41,018 bases of DNA from Glaciihabitans sp. Lineage in GTDB: Bacteria; Actinomycetota; Actinomycetes; Actinomycetales; Microbacteriaceae. This document shows, piece after piece, positions 1 through 8,311 of the stretch. Made by a program: the position numbers and the translations under genes. Where the stretch lies: contig JAODMY010000086.1 in NCBI GenBank assembly GCA_025465535.1, positions 1-41,018 on the forward strand. The letters run 5' to 3'. Position 1 is the stretch's first letter; each line of letters begins with the position of its first letter. The notes under the pieces are model-generated. The model was not told where the DNA came from and searched no databases. It worked only from the letters and a program-made list of their open reading frames with translations.

Positions 1-857
1 CCGACGATGATCTGGACGAGTTCGATCCCGAGCAGACCAGCGGCAAAGCGCCGGATGCTCCGCCAGCGCGGCTTGTCCTTCGCCACCCAGGCTGCCACGA
101 ACAGTACGAGCGTGCAGGCGAACGTCAGGTAGGCGGGAATGCTGTGGATGTCCTGGAGCAAGACCTGGCTGAGGCCGTTCCGGGGAGCCAGCGCCTTGGC
201 ATCCGAGTTGTCGCCGGCGTGCGGACCGGAGCCGGTGGTCAGGATCCCGAAGATCACCGTCAGACCGACGAAAACGTAGGTCAGCCAGGTTCCCGCGCTG
301 AACCACATCGGGGTCAGCCGCTCCCCGCCGCGCGGCCCTCGGTAGACGCGGTAGACCAGCACCGTCGTAAGGATCACCAACACAATCGAGACCACGAAGT
401 GCAGGCCGACCACGTACGGGTTGAGCCCGCTGAGAACCGTAATTCCGCCGAGAACCGCCTGGAACGGGATCGAAAGCCCCTGGATCAGGGTCAGGACGAA
501 GAGGTCGCGGCGAGTCTTGCGCATTCTCAGCACGGCCAGGAAAACGAGGATGACGACGATCGAGAGCACGACGGTCAGCATCCGATTGCTGAACTCGATA
601 ACACCGTGGATCCCAAGCTCTGGTGTGTCGACAAGCGAACCGGCCGTGCACTGCGGCCAGGTTGGGCAGCCGAGACCCGATGCTGTAAGGCGCACGGCAC
701 CCCCGGTACCGATGAGCACGACCTGGAGGATGACCGACAGCCACGCCAGCACGCGGACCGGACGATTGACCCGCATGGGCAACCAATGCCAGAGCCGTCC
801 AGGCAGTTTCCGGAGCCAACCGGCAAGCGAGGGAGACGAGGACAGGCTTTGCGTCAC
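1..857 (-). CDS. ctaA: Heme A synthase CtaA/Cox15 (3' end outside window)
   Basis: This gene oxidises heme O to heme A in the membrane for cytochrome c oxidase. I translated the minus strand from GTG at 857; the frame stays open to the left edge (285 codons seen), so the C-terminus is missing. Visible are several hydrophobic helices, the loop with the paired cysteines GCPTWPQC, the heme-ligand region GIHGVIEFSNR, a second histidine in VGLHFVV and a third in LLQDIHSIPAY. All are typical of the actinobacterial Cox15/CtaA family. A GAAAGG ribosome-binding site lies 9 nt before the GTG; an ATG slightly upstream is followed at once by a stop. It is divergent from the suf operon, and the SURF1 gene for the same oxidase lies about 8 kb away. 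Family assignment is secure; the exact start is likely. Confidence 0.93.
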   Translation of the reverse strand, partial: MTQSLSSSPSLAGWLRKLPGRLWHWLPMRVNRPVRVLAWLSVILQVVLIGTGGAVRLTASGLGCPTWPQCTAGSLVDTPELGIHGVIEFSNRMLTVVLSIVVILVFLAVLRMRKTRRDLFVLTLIQGLSIPFQAVLGGITVLSGLNPYVVGLHFVVSIVLVILTTVLVYRVYRGPRGGERLTPMWFSAGTWLTYVFVGLTVIFGILTTGSGPHAGDNSDAKALAPRNGLSQVLLQDIHSIPAYLTFACTLVLFVAAWVAKDKPRWRSIRRFAAGLLGIELVQIIV

Positions 858-948
858 GCGATGGCGCCTTTCGTTACATTTTGCAGGGTTGGCCTGTAGA
901 ATCGACGGGTTCATCGAACATCCACCCGTGCCAGGGAGTCAACGTTGA

Positions 949-975
949 CGAGGGTCGGTATATCGAGGGTCGGTA
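949..975. repeat. 12-bp direct repeat upstream of suf operon
   Basis: The 12-mer CGAGGGTCGGTA occurs at 949-960 and again at 964-975, a 15-bp period, in the 272-bp gap between ctaA and sufB. It could be a regulator binding site for the suf operon or a chance tandem duplication. No SufR gene is seen in the window, so nothing ties it to a known regulator. Confidence 0.5.
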
Positions 976-1129
976 ACCAACGCGACTTCGGCTCCAGCTT
1001 AGTTTGGGGCCGGTACCGACTCACATATGGGCCAGATAGTGTCCATCCCTCATCACTGTCTCTACGCACGCGTGTTCGGGAATGTCGTTCGCACCAACTT
1101 GGTTGCCTTCGACAGGAAGAAGGAAATAA

Positions 1130-2548
1130 ATGTCTGACGTTCTCATCGACCGCCCAGAGCTCTCGAACCTCGGCCAGTACGAATTCGGCTGGGCCGATTC
1201 GGACGCGGCTGGTACGGGCGCGCGCCGTGGAATCAACGAAGAGGTTGTCACCGACATCTCCAACTTGAAACACGAACCGGAGTCGATGCTCAAGAACCGG
1301 CTCAGGGGGCTGGCGCTCTTCCGCAAGAAGCCGATGCCGACCTGGGGTGCCGACCTTTCCGGGATCGACTTCGACAACATCAAATACTTTGTCCGCTCGA
1401 CAGAGAAGCAGGCCCAGACCTGGGAAGACCTGCCGGAGGACATCCGCAACACGTACGAGAAGCTCGGCATCCCGGAGGCTGAGCGCAAGCGCCTCGTCTC
1501 TGGCGTCGCCGCCCAGTACGAGTCCGAGGTCGTGTTCCACTCGATCAACGAGGAGCTCGAAGCCAAGGGCGTCATCTTCATGGACACCGACACGGCGCTG
1601 CGGGAGCACCCCGAGTTCTTCGACGAGTACTTCGGCACGGTCATCCCCGCTGGCGACAACAAGTTCGCGGCGCTCAACACCGCGGTGTGGTCGGGAGGAT
1701 CGTTCGTGTACGTCCCCAAGGGCGTGCACGTCGAGATCCCGCTCCAGGCCTACTTCCGTATCAACACGGAGAACATGGGCCAGTTCGAGCGCACGCTGAT
1801 CATCGCCGACGAGGGCTCGTACGTTCACTACATCGAGGGCTGCACGGCTCCGATCTATTCGAGCGACTCCCTGCACTCCGCGGTCGTCGAGATCATCGTC
1901 AAGAAGAACGCGCGCGTTCGGTACACGACCATCCAGAACTGGTCGAACAACGTCTACAACCTGGTCACCAAGCGCGCGATTGCGCACGAGGGCGCGACCA
2001 TGGAATGGATCGACGGCAACATCGGCTCGAAGGTGACGATGAAGTACCCGTCGATCTACCTCGTGGGCGAGCACGCCAAGGGCGAGACCCTGTCCGTCGC
2101 GTTTGCCGGCCCCGGCCAGCACCAGGACGCCGGCGCGAAGATGATCCACATGGCGCCGTACACGACGTCATCCATCGTCTCCAAGTCGATTGCCCGGGGT
2201 GGCGGCCGAGCCGGTTATCGCGGCGAGGTGCGCGTGGACGAGAAAGCGCATCACTCGGCCAACACGGTTCGCTGCGACGCGCTCCTGGTCGACACGATCT
2301 CGAGATCCGATACCTACCCGTCCATCGACATCCGTGTGGATGACGTCCAGCTCGGACACGAGGCAACCGTCTCGCGCGTGAGCGAGGAGCAACTGTTCTA
2401 CCTGATGTCCCGCGGCATGCCGGAGGACGAAGCGATGGCCATGATCGTGCGAGGATTCATCGAGCCGATCGCCCGCGAGCTTCCGATGGAGTACGCGCTG
2501 GAACTCAACAAGCTCATCGAGATGAGCATGGAAGGCAGTGTCGGATAG
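1130..2548 (+). CDS. sufB: Fe-S cluster assembly protein SufB
   Basis: Scaffold subunit of the cytoplasmic SufBCD complex, on which Fe-S clusters are built. At 472 residues it has the normal family length. The sequence follows SufB throughout: the N-terminal region with [25 protein letters not shown], the segment [41 protein letters not shown], and the C-terminal [21 protein letters not shown]. The ATG at 1130 has a good GGAAGAAGGAA ribosome-binding site just upstream. It is the first gene of sufB-sufD-ferredoxin-sufC-sufT-like. Many actinobacteria have the repressor gene sufR just in front; here that position is taken by ctaA on the other strand. Confidence 0.97.
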   Translation: MSDVLIDRPELSNLGQYEFGWADSDAAGTGARRGINEEVVTDISNLKHEPESMLKNRLRGLALFRKKPMPTWGADLSGIDFDNIKYFVRSTEKQAQTWEDLPEDIRNTYEKLGIPEAERKRLVSGVAAQYESEVVFHSINEELEAKGVIFMDTDTALREHPEFFDEYFGTVIPAGDNKFAALNTAVWSGGSFVYVPKGVHVEIPLQAYFRINTENMGQFERTLIIADEGSYVHYIEGCTAPIYSSDSLHSAVVEIIVKKNARVRYTTIQNWSNNVYNLVTKRAIAHEGATMEWIDGNIGSKVTMKYPSIYLVGEHAKGETLSVAFAGPGQHQDAGAKMIHMAPYTTSSIVSKSIARGGGRAGYRGEVRVDEKAHHSANTVRCDALLVDTISRSDTYPSIDIRVDDVQLGHEATVSRVSEEQLFYLMSRGMPEDEAMAMIVRGFIEPIARELPMEYALELNKLIEMSMEGSVG

Positions 2549-3763
2549 ATGGTCGCCTCTACACCCGTAGGGACAGCCGTGCCCGTCGATAGTACGACTG
2601 AGCACGGCAACAGGGTCCACAGCGATGGCGGATGGGACGCGGCCGACAGGTTCGTGCCGATCCAGACTCGCTCCGGTCGCTTCACCGCCGTCGATCCGGC
2701 CGACTTCCCTGAGGTCACCGGGCGCGAATCGATCTGGAAGCTCACGCCGCTACCGCTCGTGACCGCGCTCATCAACGATCAGCTCGACGGTTCGACCTAC
2801 GCTTTCGAAGCGACGGATGCTGCCGGTGCGACGGTCGAGTGGGTCTCCCGCGACGACGCCCGCATCGGAACCACCGGTAAGCCGGAGGAGAAAGCATCGG
2901 CGAACGCCTGGCACTCCTTCGAGAAGGCCCTGGCGATCAAAGTCACGAGCGACGAGCACGTCGAACTGACGGTGTCGCGATCGGCGCTCGGGTCTGGCGC
3001 GCGCGCCGGCCACACCATCATCGAAGCGAAACCCAACAGTGTTGCGACCGTGGTGTTGCAGAACAGCGGCGGCGCCCTCCTCAGCGAGAACGTTGAGATC
3101 ATCGTCGGTGACGGCGCGCACCTCACGGTCATCTCGATGCAGGAGTGGGACGAGGATGCCGTTCATCTCTCGAGCCACTTCGCGACGGTCGGCCGTGATG
3201 CCCGTCTCAAGCACATCGTCGTTTCCCTCGGCGGCAAGGTGGTCAGGGTCAACCCGTCGACTCACCTGGTCGAACAGGGCGCGGACGCCGAACTCTTCGG
3301 CCTCTACTTCGCCGACGCCGGGCAGCACCTTGAGCAGCGCGTCTACGTCGAGCACGTCGCCGCGAATACCCGCAGCCGGGTCAACTACAAGGGTGCGCTC
3401 AACGGCGACGGTGCTCACACGGTCTGGGTCGGCGACGTCCTGATTGGGAAGCGCGCCGCCGGAACCGATACCTACGAGCAGAACCGCAACCTCGTCCTGA
3501 GCGAGGGAACCCGCGCCGATTCGATTCCTAACCTCGAGATCGAGACCGGGGACATCCTCGGGGCCGGCCACGCGAGTGCGACCGGCCGCTTCGACGACGA
3601 GCAGCTGTTCTACCTCCAGTCCCGCGGAATCAGCGAGCGGGAGGCGCGTCGACTCGTCGTTCTCGGCTTCCTGAGCGAGATCGTGCAGAAGGTGGATGCC
3701 GGAGCGCTTCGCGATCGGCTCGCGCTTGCCATCGAGGTCGAGCTGGCCGGGGTGGCATCGTGA
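2549..3763 (+). CDS. sufD: Fe-S cluster assembly protein SufD
   Basis: SufB paralogue that pairs with it in the SufBC2D scaffold. The 404-residue protein has the beta-helix core and the family's C-terminal block with HASATGRFDDEQLFYLQSRGISEREARRLVVLGFLSEIV (given here as HASATGRFDDEQLFYL, then the RGISEREAR helix). The ATG directly follows the sufB stop (TAGATG), so translation is probably coupled. The GTGA at its end overlaps the start of the Rieske gene. Like most SufD proteins it is less conserved at its N-terminus than SufB. Confidence 0.95.
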   Translation: MVASTPVGTAVPVDSTTEHGNRVHSDGGWDAADRFVPIQTRSGRFTAVDPADFPEVTGRESIWKLTPLPLVTALINDQLDGSTYAFEATDAAGATVEWVSRDDARIGTTGKPEEKASANAWHSFEKALAIKVTSDEHVELTVSRSALGSGARAGHTIIEAKPNSVATVVLQNSGGALLSENVEIIVGDGAHLTVISMQEWDEDAVHLSSHFATVGRDARLKHIVVSLGGKVVRVNPSTHLVEQGADAELFGLYFADAGQHLEQRVYVEHVAANTRSRVNYKGALNGDGAHTVWVGDVLIGKRAAGTDTYEQNRNLVLSEGTRADSIPNLEIETGDILGAGHASATGRFDDEQLFYLQSRGISEREARRLVVLGFLSEIVQKVDAGALRDRLALAIEVELAGVAS

Positions 3764-4089
3764 GCAACGCCATCCGAATCTGCGCACTGGACGAACTCGG
3801 CCAGGACGAAGCACTCAAGGTCGACATCGGCGATGTGTCGATGGCGATCGTCAAGGATGGCGCGGGTACCGTGCACGCCATCGGCGACGTGTGTACCCAC
3901 GGCGACATCTCGCTCTCCGAGGGATTCGTCGAGGGCGAGACGCTCGAGTGCTGGGCGCACGGCTCCAAGTTCTCACTGCTCACCGGCAAGCCACTCTCAC
4001 TCCCGGCCTACGAGCCGGTTCCCGTCTACCAGGTCACCATCCAGGATGGCGACGTCTACGTGGATCCAACCCAGACCATCGCGGTCTAG
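3760..4089 (+). CDS. Rieske [2Fe-2S] ferredoxin of the suf operon
   Basis: A 109-residue Rieske-fold ferredoxin, of the type usually annotated as non-heme iron oxygenase ferredoxin subunit. The cluster ligands are visible as C-T-H in VCTHGDISLSEG and C-W-A-H in LECWAHGSKF, the CxH...CxxH pattern. It starts at GTG 3760, overlapping the sufD stop by 4 nt. No oxygenase is nearby, and its place between sufD and sufC suggests an electron-transfer or cluster-handling role in Fe-S assembly; that role is inference from position. This insertion is common in actinobacterial suf operons. Confidence 0.93.
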   Translation: MSNAIRICALDELGQDEALKVDIGDVSMAIVKDGAGTVHAIGDVCTHGDISLSEGFVEGETLECWAHGSKFSLLTGKPLSLPAYEPVPVYQVTIQDGDVYVDPTQTIAV

Positions 4090-4106
4090 AACTTAGGAAC
4101 TCGAAC

Positions 4107-4871
4107 ATGTCTACTCTCGTCATCAACGACCTGCGGGTCAGCGTCGAAACCGATCAGGGCACCAAGCACATCCTGAAGGGTGTCGACCTCACGATCGAGC
4201 AGGGCTCGATCCACGCGGTCATGGGCCCGAACGGTTCAGGCAAGTCGACCCTCGCGTACACGATCGCCGGGCACCCGAAGTATCACGTCGAGGGCGGTTC
4301 GATCACGCTCGATGGTGAAGATGTCCTGAAGATGACCGTGGATGCCCGCGCCCGCGCCGGCCTCTTCCTCGCGATGCAGTACCCGGTTGAGATTCCCGGT
4401 GTTACGGTCACGAACTTCCTTCGCACGGCCAAGACGGCGATCGACGGCGAGGCGCCGGCCATCCGCGGCTGGAGCAAGCAGGTCAAGGAGTCGATGGCCG
4501 CGCTCCGCATGGACAGCGTATTCGCCGAGCGCAACGTCAACGAGGGGTTCTCCGGTGGCGAGAAGAAGCGCCACGAGATCCTGCAGCTGGAACTGCTGAA
4601 GCCCAAGTTCGCGGTTCTCGATGAGACCGACTCCGGACTCGACGTCGACGCGCTGAAGATCGTGTCCGAGGGTGTCAACCGCGCCCACCAGGCGACCGGC
4701 CTCGGCGTGCTCCTGATCACGCACTACACGCGCATCCTCCGCTACATCCACCCGGACTTCGTTCACGTGTTCGTGGATGGGCGCGTCGCGGAAGAGGGTG
4801 GCCCCGAGCTGGCCGACCGCCTCGAAAACGAGGGCTACGACCGCTTCCTTGCGCCCTCGAGCGTAAACTAG
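4107..4871 (+). CDS. sufC: Fe-S cluster assembly ATPase SufC
   Basis: ABC-type ATPase that energises the SufBCD scaffold; cytoplasmic, not a transporter. From ATG 4107 (TTAGGAA just upstream) it encodes 254 residues, the usual SufC length. It has Walker A GPNGSGKST, the SufC-type signature NEGFSGGEKKRHEI, Walker B FAVLDETDSGLDVDALK (SufC-typical DETDSGLD) and the switch histidine in LLITHYTRIL. The same frame is open further upstream, but that part overlaps the Rieske gene in another frame and is not SufC-like. Spacing to the Rieske stop is 17 bp, consistent with one operon. Confidence 0.96.
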   Translation: MSTLVINDLRVSVETDQGTKHILKGVDLTIEQGSIHAVMGPNGSGKSTLAYTIAGHPKYHVEGGSITLDGEDVLKMTVDARARAGLFLAMQYPVEIPGVTVTNFLRTAKTAIDGEAPAIRGWSKQVKESMAALRMDSVFAERNVNEGFSGGEKKRHEILQLELLKPKFAVLDETDSGLDVDALKIVSEGVNRAHQATGLGVLLITHYTRILRYIHPDFVHVFVDGRVAEEGGPELADRLENEGYDRFLAPSSVN

Positions 4872-4875
4872 CCGC

Positions 4876-5205
4876 ATGCCAACCGCACTCGCGCCGGCGC
4901 TTTTCGACTCTGTCGAAGAGGCACTCAAAGACGTCATGGATCCCGAGCTCGGGGTCAACATCGTTGACCTCGGCCTCATCTACGACCTGTCCTGGGACGA
5001 CGAGAACGACGCCCTGATCATCAGCATGACGCTGACCTCGGCGGGGTGTCCGCTCACCGACGTTCTCGAGGAGCAGACCGCGCAGTCCCTCGACGGGATC
5101 GTCGAACAGTTTCGGATCAACTGGGTCTGGATGCCGCCGTGGGGTCCGGAGAAGATCACCGACGATGGCCGCGACATGATGCGCGCACTCGGATTCAGTA
5201 TGTAA
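4876..5205 (+). CDS. SufT-like metal-sulfur cluster assembly factor (DUF59)
   Basis: A 109-residue protein of the MIP18/PaaD/SufT family (DUF59), which helps mature Fe-S proteins. Family hallmarks are the N-terminal VMDPELGVNIVDLGLIYDL and the conserved cysteine in TSAGCPLTDVLEEQ, followed by the W-PPW-P segment near the end. It begins 4 bp after sufC and is the last gene of the operon before the hairpin terminator. The cysteine desulfurase sufS and sufU, which in many actinobacteria lie between sufC and this gene, are absent here and must be elsewhere if present. Confidence 0.93.
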   Translation: MPTALAPALFDSVEEALKDVMDPELGVNIVDLGLIYDLSWDDENDALIISMTLTSAGCPLTDVLEEQTAQSLDGIVEQFRINWVWMPPWGPEKITDDGRDMMRALGFSM

Positions 5206-5221
5206 ATCGGCTTGATACGAA

Positions 5222-5255
5222 AAATCGCCCCGGGAAATTCTTCCCAGGGCGATTT
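5222..5255. terminator. Hairpin between convergent suf operon and bioY
   Basis: AAATCGCCC at 5222-5230 pairs with GGGCGATTT at 5247-5255. The inside, GGGAA-ATTC-TTCCC, extends the stem. A-rich sequence precedes and T-rich sequence follows, so it could act in both directions for the convergent sufT-like gene and bioY. Confidence 0.85.
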
Positions 5256-5275
5256 CTCGTTAAGACGCGAGTTGG

Positions 5276-5923
5276 CTACGCCGTCTTGTCCTTCTTCGCT
5301 GCGCTTTTCTTTACTGGGCCGAGCGCGCGCCAGACGAGTGGCAGAAGAACCGCGGCGAAGATCGCCTTGAGGGTGTCGCCGAGCAGGAACGGGTAGATAC
5401 CACCCGCGAGCGTCGCCTGCAGCGGGTTCGGCACGTGGAGGTTACTGAGCGCGACGAACAACCAGGGGAGTGCGATCGCGTAGATGATGACCGTTCCGCC
5501 GACGAAGGCGAGAAGAGTGCGCAGCCACTTGCGGTCCCACTCGCGCTGGGCGAGCCAACCGACGAAGGCCGAGGCGAAAACAAAGGCAATCAGGTATCCG
5601 CCGGTCGGGCCGACGAGGGCTGCAAATCCGACGGTGTGGCTGTGGTCGGCGTTCGGCGCGAACACGGGAAGCCCAAGAAGGCCGATGCCGACATACAGCA
5701 GCATCGACAACGCCGCGCGAACGACACCGAGGCTTGCCCCGACGAACAGGACCGCGAACGTCTGACCGGTAATCGGCACGGGCCAGATCGGGATTGCGAT
5801 CTGGGCGAGAATCGAAGTCAACGCCGTGCCGGCAGCGACAAGGACGAGATCGGTAACGAGGCTTCGGGACAACAGGCGATCGGCCAGCGTTGGGCGTCCA
5901 TACGCCAGGGTCATTGTCGACAT
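5276..5923 (-). CDS. bioY: Biotin transporter BioY
   Basis: Membrane substrate-binding (S) component of ECF-type biotin uptake. The 215-residue protein has about six hydrophobic segments and BioY signatures: PIWPVPITGQTFAVLFVG, the segment LGVVRAALSMLLYVGIGLLGLPVF, and GPTGGYLIAF. The C-terminus is a basic tail KKSAAKKDKTA. The ATG at 5923 has an excellent AAGGAG site 5 nt upstream. No ECF ATPase or transmembrane partner (BioM/BioN) is next to it, so it is solitary here; solitary BioY proteins and shared group-II ECF modules are both known. It converges on the suf operon. Confidence 0.95.
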   Translation of the reverse strand: MSTMTLAYGRPTLADRLLSRSLVTDLVLVAAGTALTSILAQIAIPIWPVPITGQTFAVLFVGASLGVVRAALSMLLYVGIGLLGLPVFAPNADHSHTVGFAALVGPTGGYLIAFVFASAFVGWLAQREWDRKWLRTLLAFVGGTVIIYAIALPWLFVALSNLHVPNPLQATLAGGIYPFLLGDTLKAIFAAVLLPLVWRALGPVKKSAAKKDKTA

Positions 5924-6032
5924 TCATGCTCCTTGTGGGGTCGCAGCGGACGAAGGGGTACCAAAGTAGACTAGCTGGCTGACCCCCTCCTTCCGCGTTG
6001 TTCAACCGCGCCTAAAGAACTGGACTACTTCT

Positions 6033-7631
6033 GTGCTGTCTGTGCAAGACCTCGAGCTACGCGTCGGGGCAAGACTGCTCATGGACGAGGTCACATTCCG
6101 CGTCGATCGCGGCGACAAGATCGGTCTCGTCGGCCGAAACGGTGCGGGTAAGACCACTCTGACCAAGACTTTGGCCGGCGAACTTCCTCCGGCCGCCGGC
6201 AAGATCGACCGAACGGGCGAGATCGGCTATCTGCCCCAGGATCCCCGCTCCGGCAATCCGGAGGATCTCGCGCGCACGCGCATCCTCGACGCTCGAGGGC
6301 TCGGCCAGCTGAACATCGGCATGAACAAGGCGATGCTCGAAATGGCCAGCCCGGATGAGGCGATCAGCGCCGCAGCGATGAAGAAGTACGGCGGACTCGA
6401 GGAGCGCTTCACGGCGCTCGGCGGATACGCGGCGGAGGCGGAGGCTGCATCCATCGCGAGCAATCTCAGCCTGCCCGACCGCATCCTCGACCAGCCGCTG
6501 TCGACCCTCTCCGGCGGCCAGCGTCGCCGCATCGAGCTCGCGCGCATCCTCTTCAGTGGTGCGGACACGATGCTGCTCGATGAGCCGACCAACCACCTCG
6601 ACGCGGACTCCGTCGTCTGGCTTCGCGAGTTCCTCAAGGGATTCCCCGGCGGCCTGATCGTGATCACCCACGATATCGAGTTGGTCGAAGAGACCGTCAA
6701 CAAGGTCTTCTATCTCGATGCCAACCGCCAGACGATCGACATCTACAACATGGGCTGGAGAAACTACCAGCGCCAGCGTGCCGCCGACGAGGAACGCCGC
6801 AAGAAGGAGCGCACGAACGTCGAGAAGAAGGCCGCGGTTCTCACCACCCAGGCCGCGAAGTTCGGGGCGAAGGCGTCCAAGGCAGCGGCAGCGCACCAGA
6901 TGGTTGCGCGGGCCGAGAGGATGCTGGCCGGGCTCGACGACGTCCGCACGGTGGATCGCGTGGCCAAGCTGCGCTTCCCAGATCCGGTGGCCTGCGGCCG
7001 CACGCCGCTCATGGCATCCAACCTGTCCAAGAGCTACGGTTCGCTCGAGATCTTTGCCGCGGTGGATCTCGCGATCGACCGGGGCTCGAAGGTGGTCGTG
7101 CTCGGGCTGAACGGTGCTGGCAAGACGACTCTTCTGCGCATCCTCGCCGGCGTCGACCGGCCGGACACCGGCCAGATCGAGCCTGGTCACGGACTGCGGA
7201 TCGGGTATTACGCGCAGGAGCACGAGACGATCGACGTCAAGCGGTCTGTGCTGCAGAACATGGTGTCGTCCTCGCCCAACTTGACCGAAACCGAGGCGCG
7301 GCGAGTTCTTGGGTCGTTCCTGTTCACGGGGGATGACGCAACGAAGCCTGCCGGTGTGCTCTCCGGTGGGGAGAAGACGCGGCTCGCGCTGGCGATGATC
7401 GTCGTCTCGGGCGCCAATGTCCTCCTGCTGGATGAACCAACCAACAACCTCGACCCGGCTAGTCGTCTCGAAATCCTCGATGCACTGGCGAGCTACTCGG
7501 GTGCCGTTGTCCTGGTCAGCCACGACGAGGGCGCCGTGGAGGCGCTCAATCCCGAGCGAGTCCTGATCCTGCCCGACGGCACCGAGGACCACTGGAACCC
7601 GGACTACGCCGACCTGATCACCCTGGCCTGA
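6033..7631 (+). CDS. ABC-F family ATPase (ribosome-associated type)
   Basis: A 532-residue soluble protein with two ABC domains and no membrane segment. Walker A motifs are GRNGAGKTT (about residue 35) and GLNGAGKTT (about residue 360). Signatures are LSGGQRRRIELARI and LSGGEKTRLALAM, and Walker B regions end in DEPTNHLD and DEPTNNLD. Between them lies a charged, Lys/Ala-rich helical linker (roughly residues 245-300), the P-site tRNA-interaction motif of ABC-F factors. Members act on the ribosome in translation control or antibiotic protection; which applies here cannot be read from sequence. The start is GTG 6033 with only a weak ribosome-binding site. A short palindrome (GGCCTGATCAGGCC) covers the stop codon. 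Confidence 0.93.
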   Translation: MLSVQDLELRVGARLLMDEVTFRVDRGDKIGLVGRNGAGKTTLTKTLAGELPPAAGKIDRTGEIGYLPQDPRSGNPEDLARTRILDARGLGQLNIGMNKAMLEMASPDEAISAAAMKKYGGLEERFTALGGYAAEAEAASIASNLSLPDRILDQPLSTLSGGQRRRIELARILFSGADTMLLDEPTNHLDADSVVWLREFLKGFPGGLIVITHDIELVEETVNKVFYLDANRQTIDIYNMGWRNYQRQRAADEERRKKERTNVEKKAAVLTTQAAKFGAKASKAAAAHQMVARAERMLAGLDDVRTVDRVAKLRFPDPVACGRTPLMASNLSKSYGSLEIFAAVDLAIDRGSKVVVLGLNGAGKTTLLRILAGVDRPDTGQIEPGHGLRIGYYAQEHETIDVKRSVLQNMVSSSPNLTETEARRVLGSFLFTGDDATKPAGVLSGGEKTRLALAMIVVSGANVLLLDEPTNNLDPASRLEILDALASYSGAVVLVSHDEGAVEALNPERVLILPDGTEDHWNPDYADLITLA

Positions 7632-7644
7632 TCAGGCCGGTACC

Positions 7645-8226
7645 GTGACCGGACTCGGTGAGATCTACGACGAGCTTGTCGGGGACCCGTCCAACGCCTC
7701 GCTCACGGAGTCGGGGCTCCGGCCCGTTTATGCCGCGTCGGCCCTCTCGCGCATCGTCATCATCGGTCAGGCGCCCGGGAAGCGTGCACAGGAGAGCGGA
7801 ACTCCCTGGGACGATGCGAGCGGGGTCACGCTTCGTCGCTGGCTCGGGGTGACCGATGAAGAGTTCTACGACGCGGACCTCTTCGCGCTGATCCCCATGG
7901 ACTTCTACTATCCGGGCAGGGGAGCGAGCGGAGACCTTCCGCCCCGCCCGGAGTTCGCGCCGCGGTGGCATCCGCGCATCCTGTCGGAGCTTCCGGATCT
8001 CCGCCTGACGATCCTGATCGGTGGGTACGCGCAGAAGTACTACCTCGGGGCGACGGCGAAGACCAATCTCACCCGGACGGTCGAGGCCTATCGCGACTAT
8101 CTGCCCGCGATGATCCCGCTCGTGCACCCCTCACCGCTGAACTTCCGGTGGCAGGCGAAGAATCCGTGGTTCGAGCGGGATGTGGTCCCCGCGCTGCGAC
8201 AACTCGTCGCGGACGCGATCGCCTAG
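7645..8226 (+). CDS. Uracil-DNA glycosylase superfamily protein
   Basis: A 193-residue cytoplasmic protein with the two marks of the UDG fold: motif A IIGQAPGKRAQESGTPW near residue 40 and the C-terminal loop VHPSPLN near residue 163, which in UDGs inserts into the DNA minor groove. It lacks the four cysteines of Fe-S family 4/5 enzymes. The closest group is the short UDG-family proteins usually annotated as 'uracil-DNA glycosylase family protein'. Substrate is therefore uncertain. It starts at GTG 7645, 13 bp after the ABC-F stop, and is probably cotranscribed. A palindromic repeat follows its stop. Confidence 0.85.
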   Translation: MTGLGEIYDELVGDPSNASLTESGLRPVYAASALSRIVIIGQAPGKRAQESGTPWDDASGVTLRRWLGVTDEEFYDADLFALIPMDFYYPGRGASGDLPPRPEFAPRWHPRILSELPDLRLTILIGGYAQKYYLGATAKTNLTRTVEAYRDYLPAMIPLVHPSPLNFRWQAKNPWFERDVVPALRQLVADAIA

Positions 8227-8235
8227 CTCAAGGCT

Positions 8236-8301
8236 GTCTGCCCCCGTGTGATGCGTCGGCACCCGTACGTACGGGGGCAGACGCATCGGGCGGGGGCAGA
8301 C
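8236..8301. repeat. 66-bp palindromic repeat, copy 1
   Basis: An imperfect palindrome centred on CGTAC|GTACG at 8268/8269, with arms starting GTCTGCCCCC and ending GGGGGCAGAC. It lies between the convergent UDG-like and SURF1 genes. The same element, nearly perfect and in the opposite orientation, is at 19785-19850. Homology runs into the flank: CCAAACG read on the minus strand here, on the plus strand there. No transposase is present. It could fold into a strong hairpin and may also stop transcription. Confidence 0.9.
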
Positions 8302-8311
8302 GTCGTTTGGT

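Noticed and set aside
911-2149. 412-codon open frame on the minus strand opposite sufB
   Set aside because: It is the shadow of the sufB gene; its protein is Arg/Val/Asp-biased with no family resemblance, while the plus strand is plainly SufB.
6057-7592. 511-codon minus-strand frame opposite the ABC-F gene
   Set aside because: Antisense shadow caused by high GC; the plus strand has two full ABC domains.
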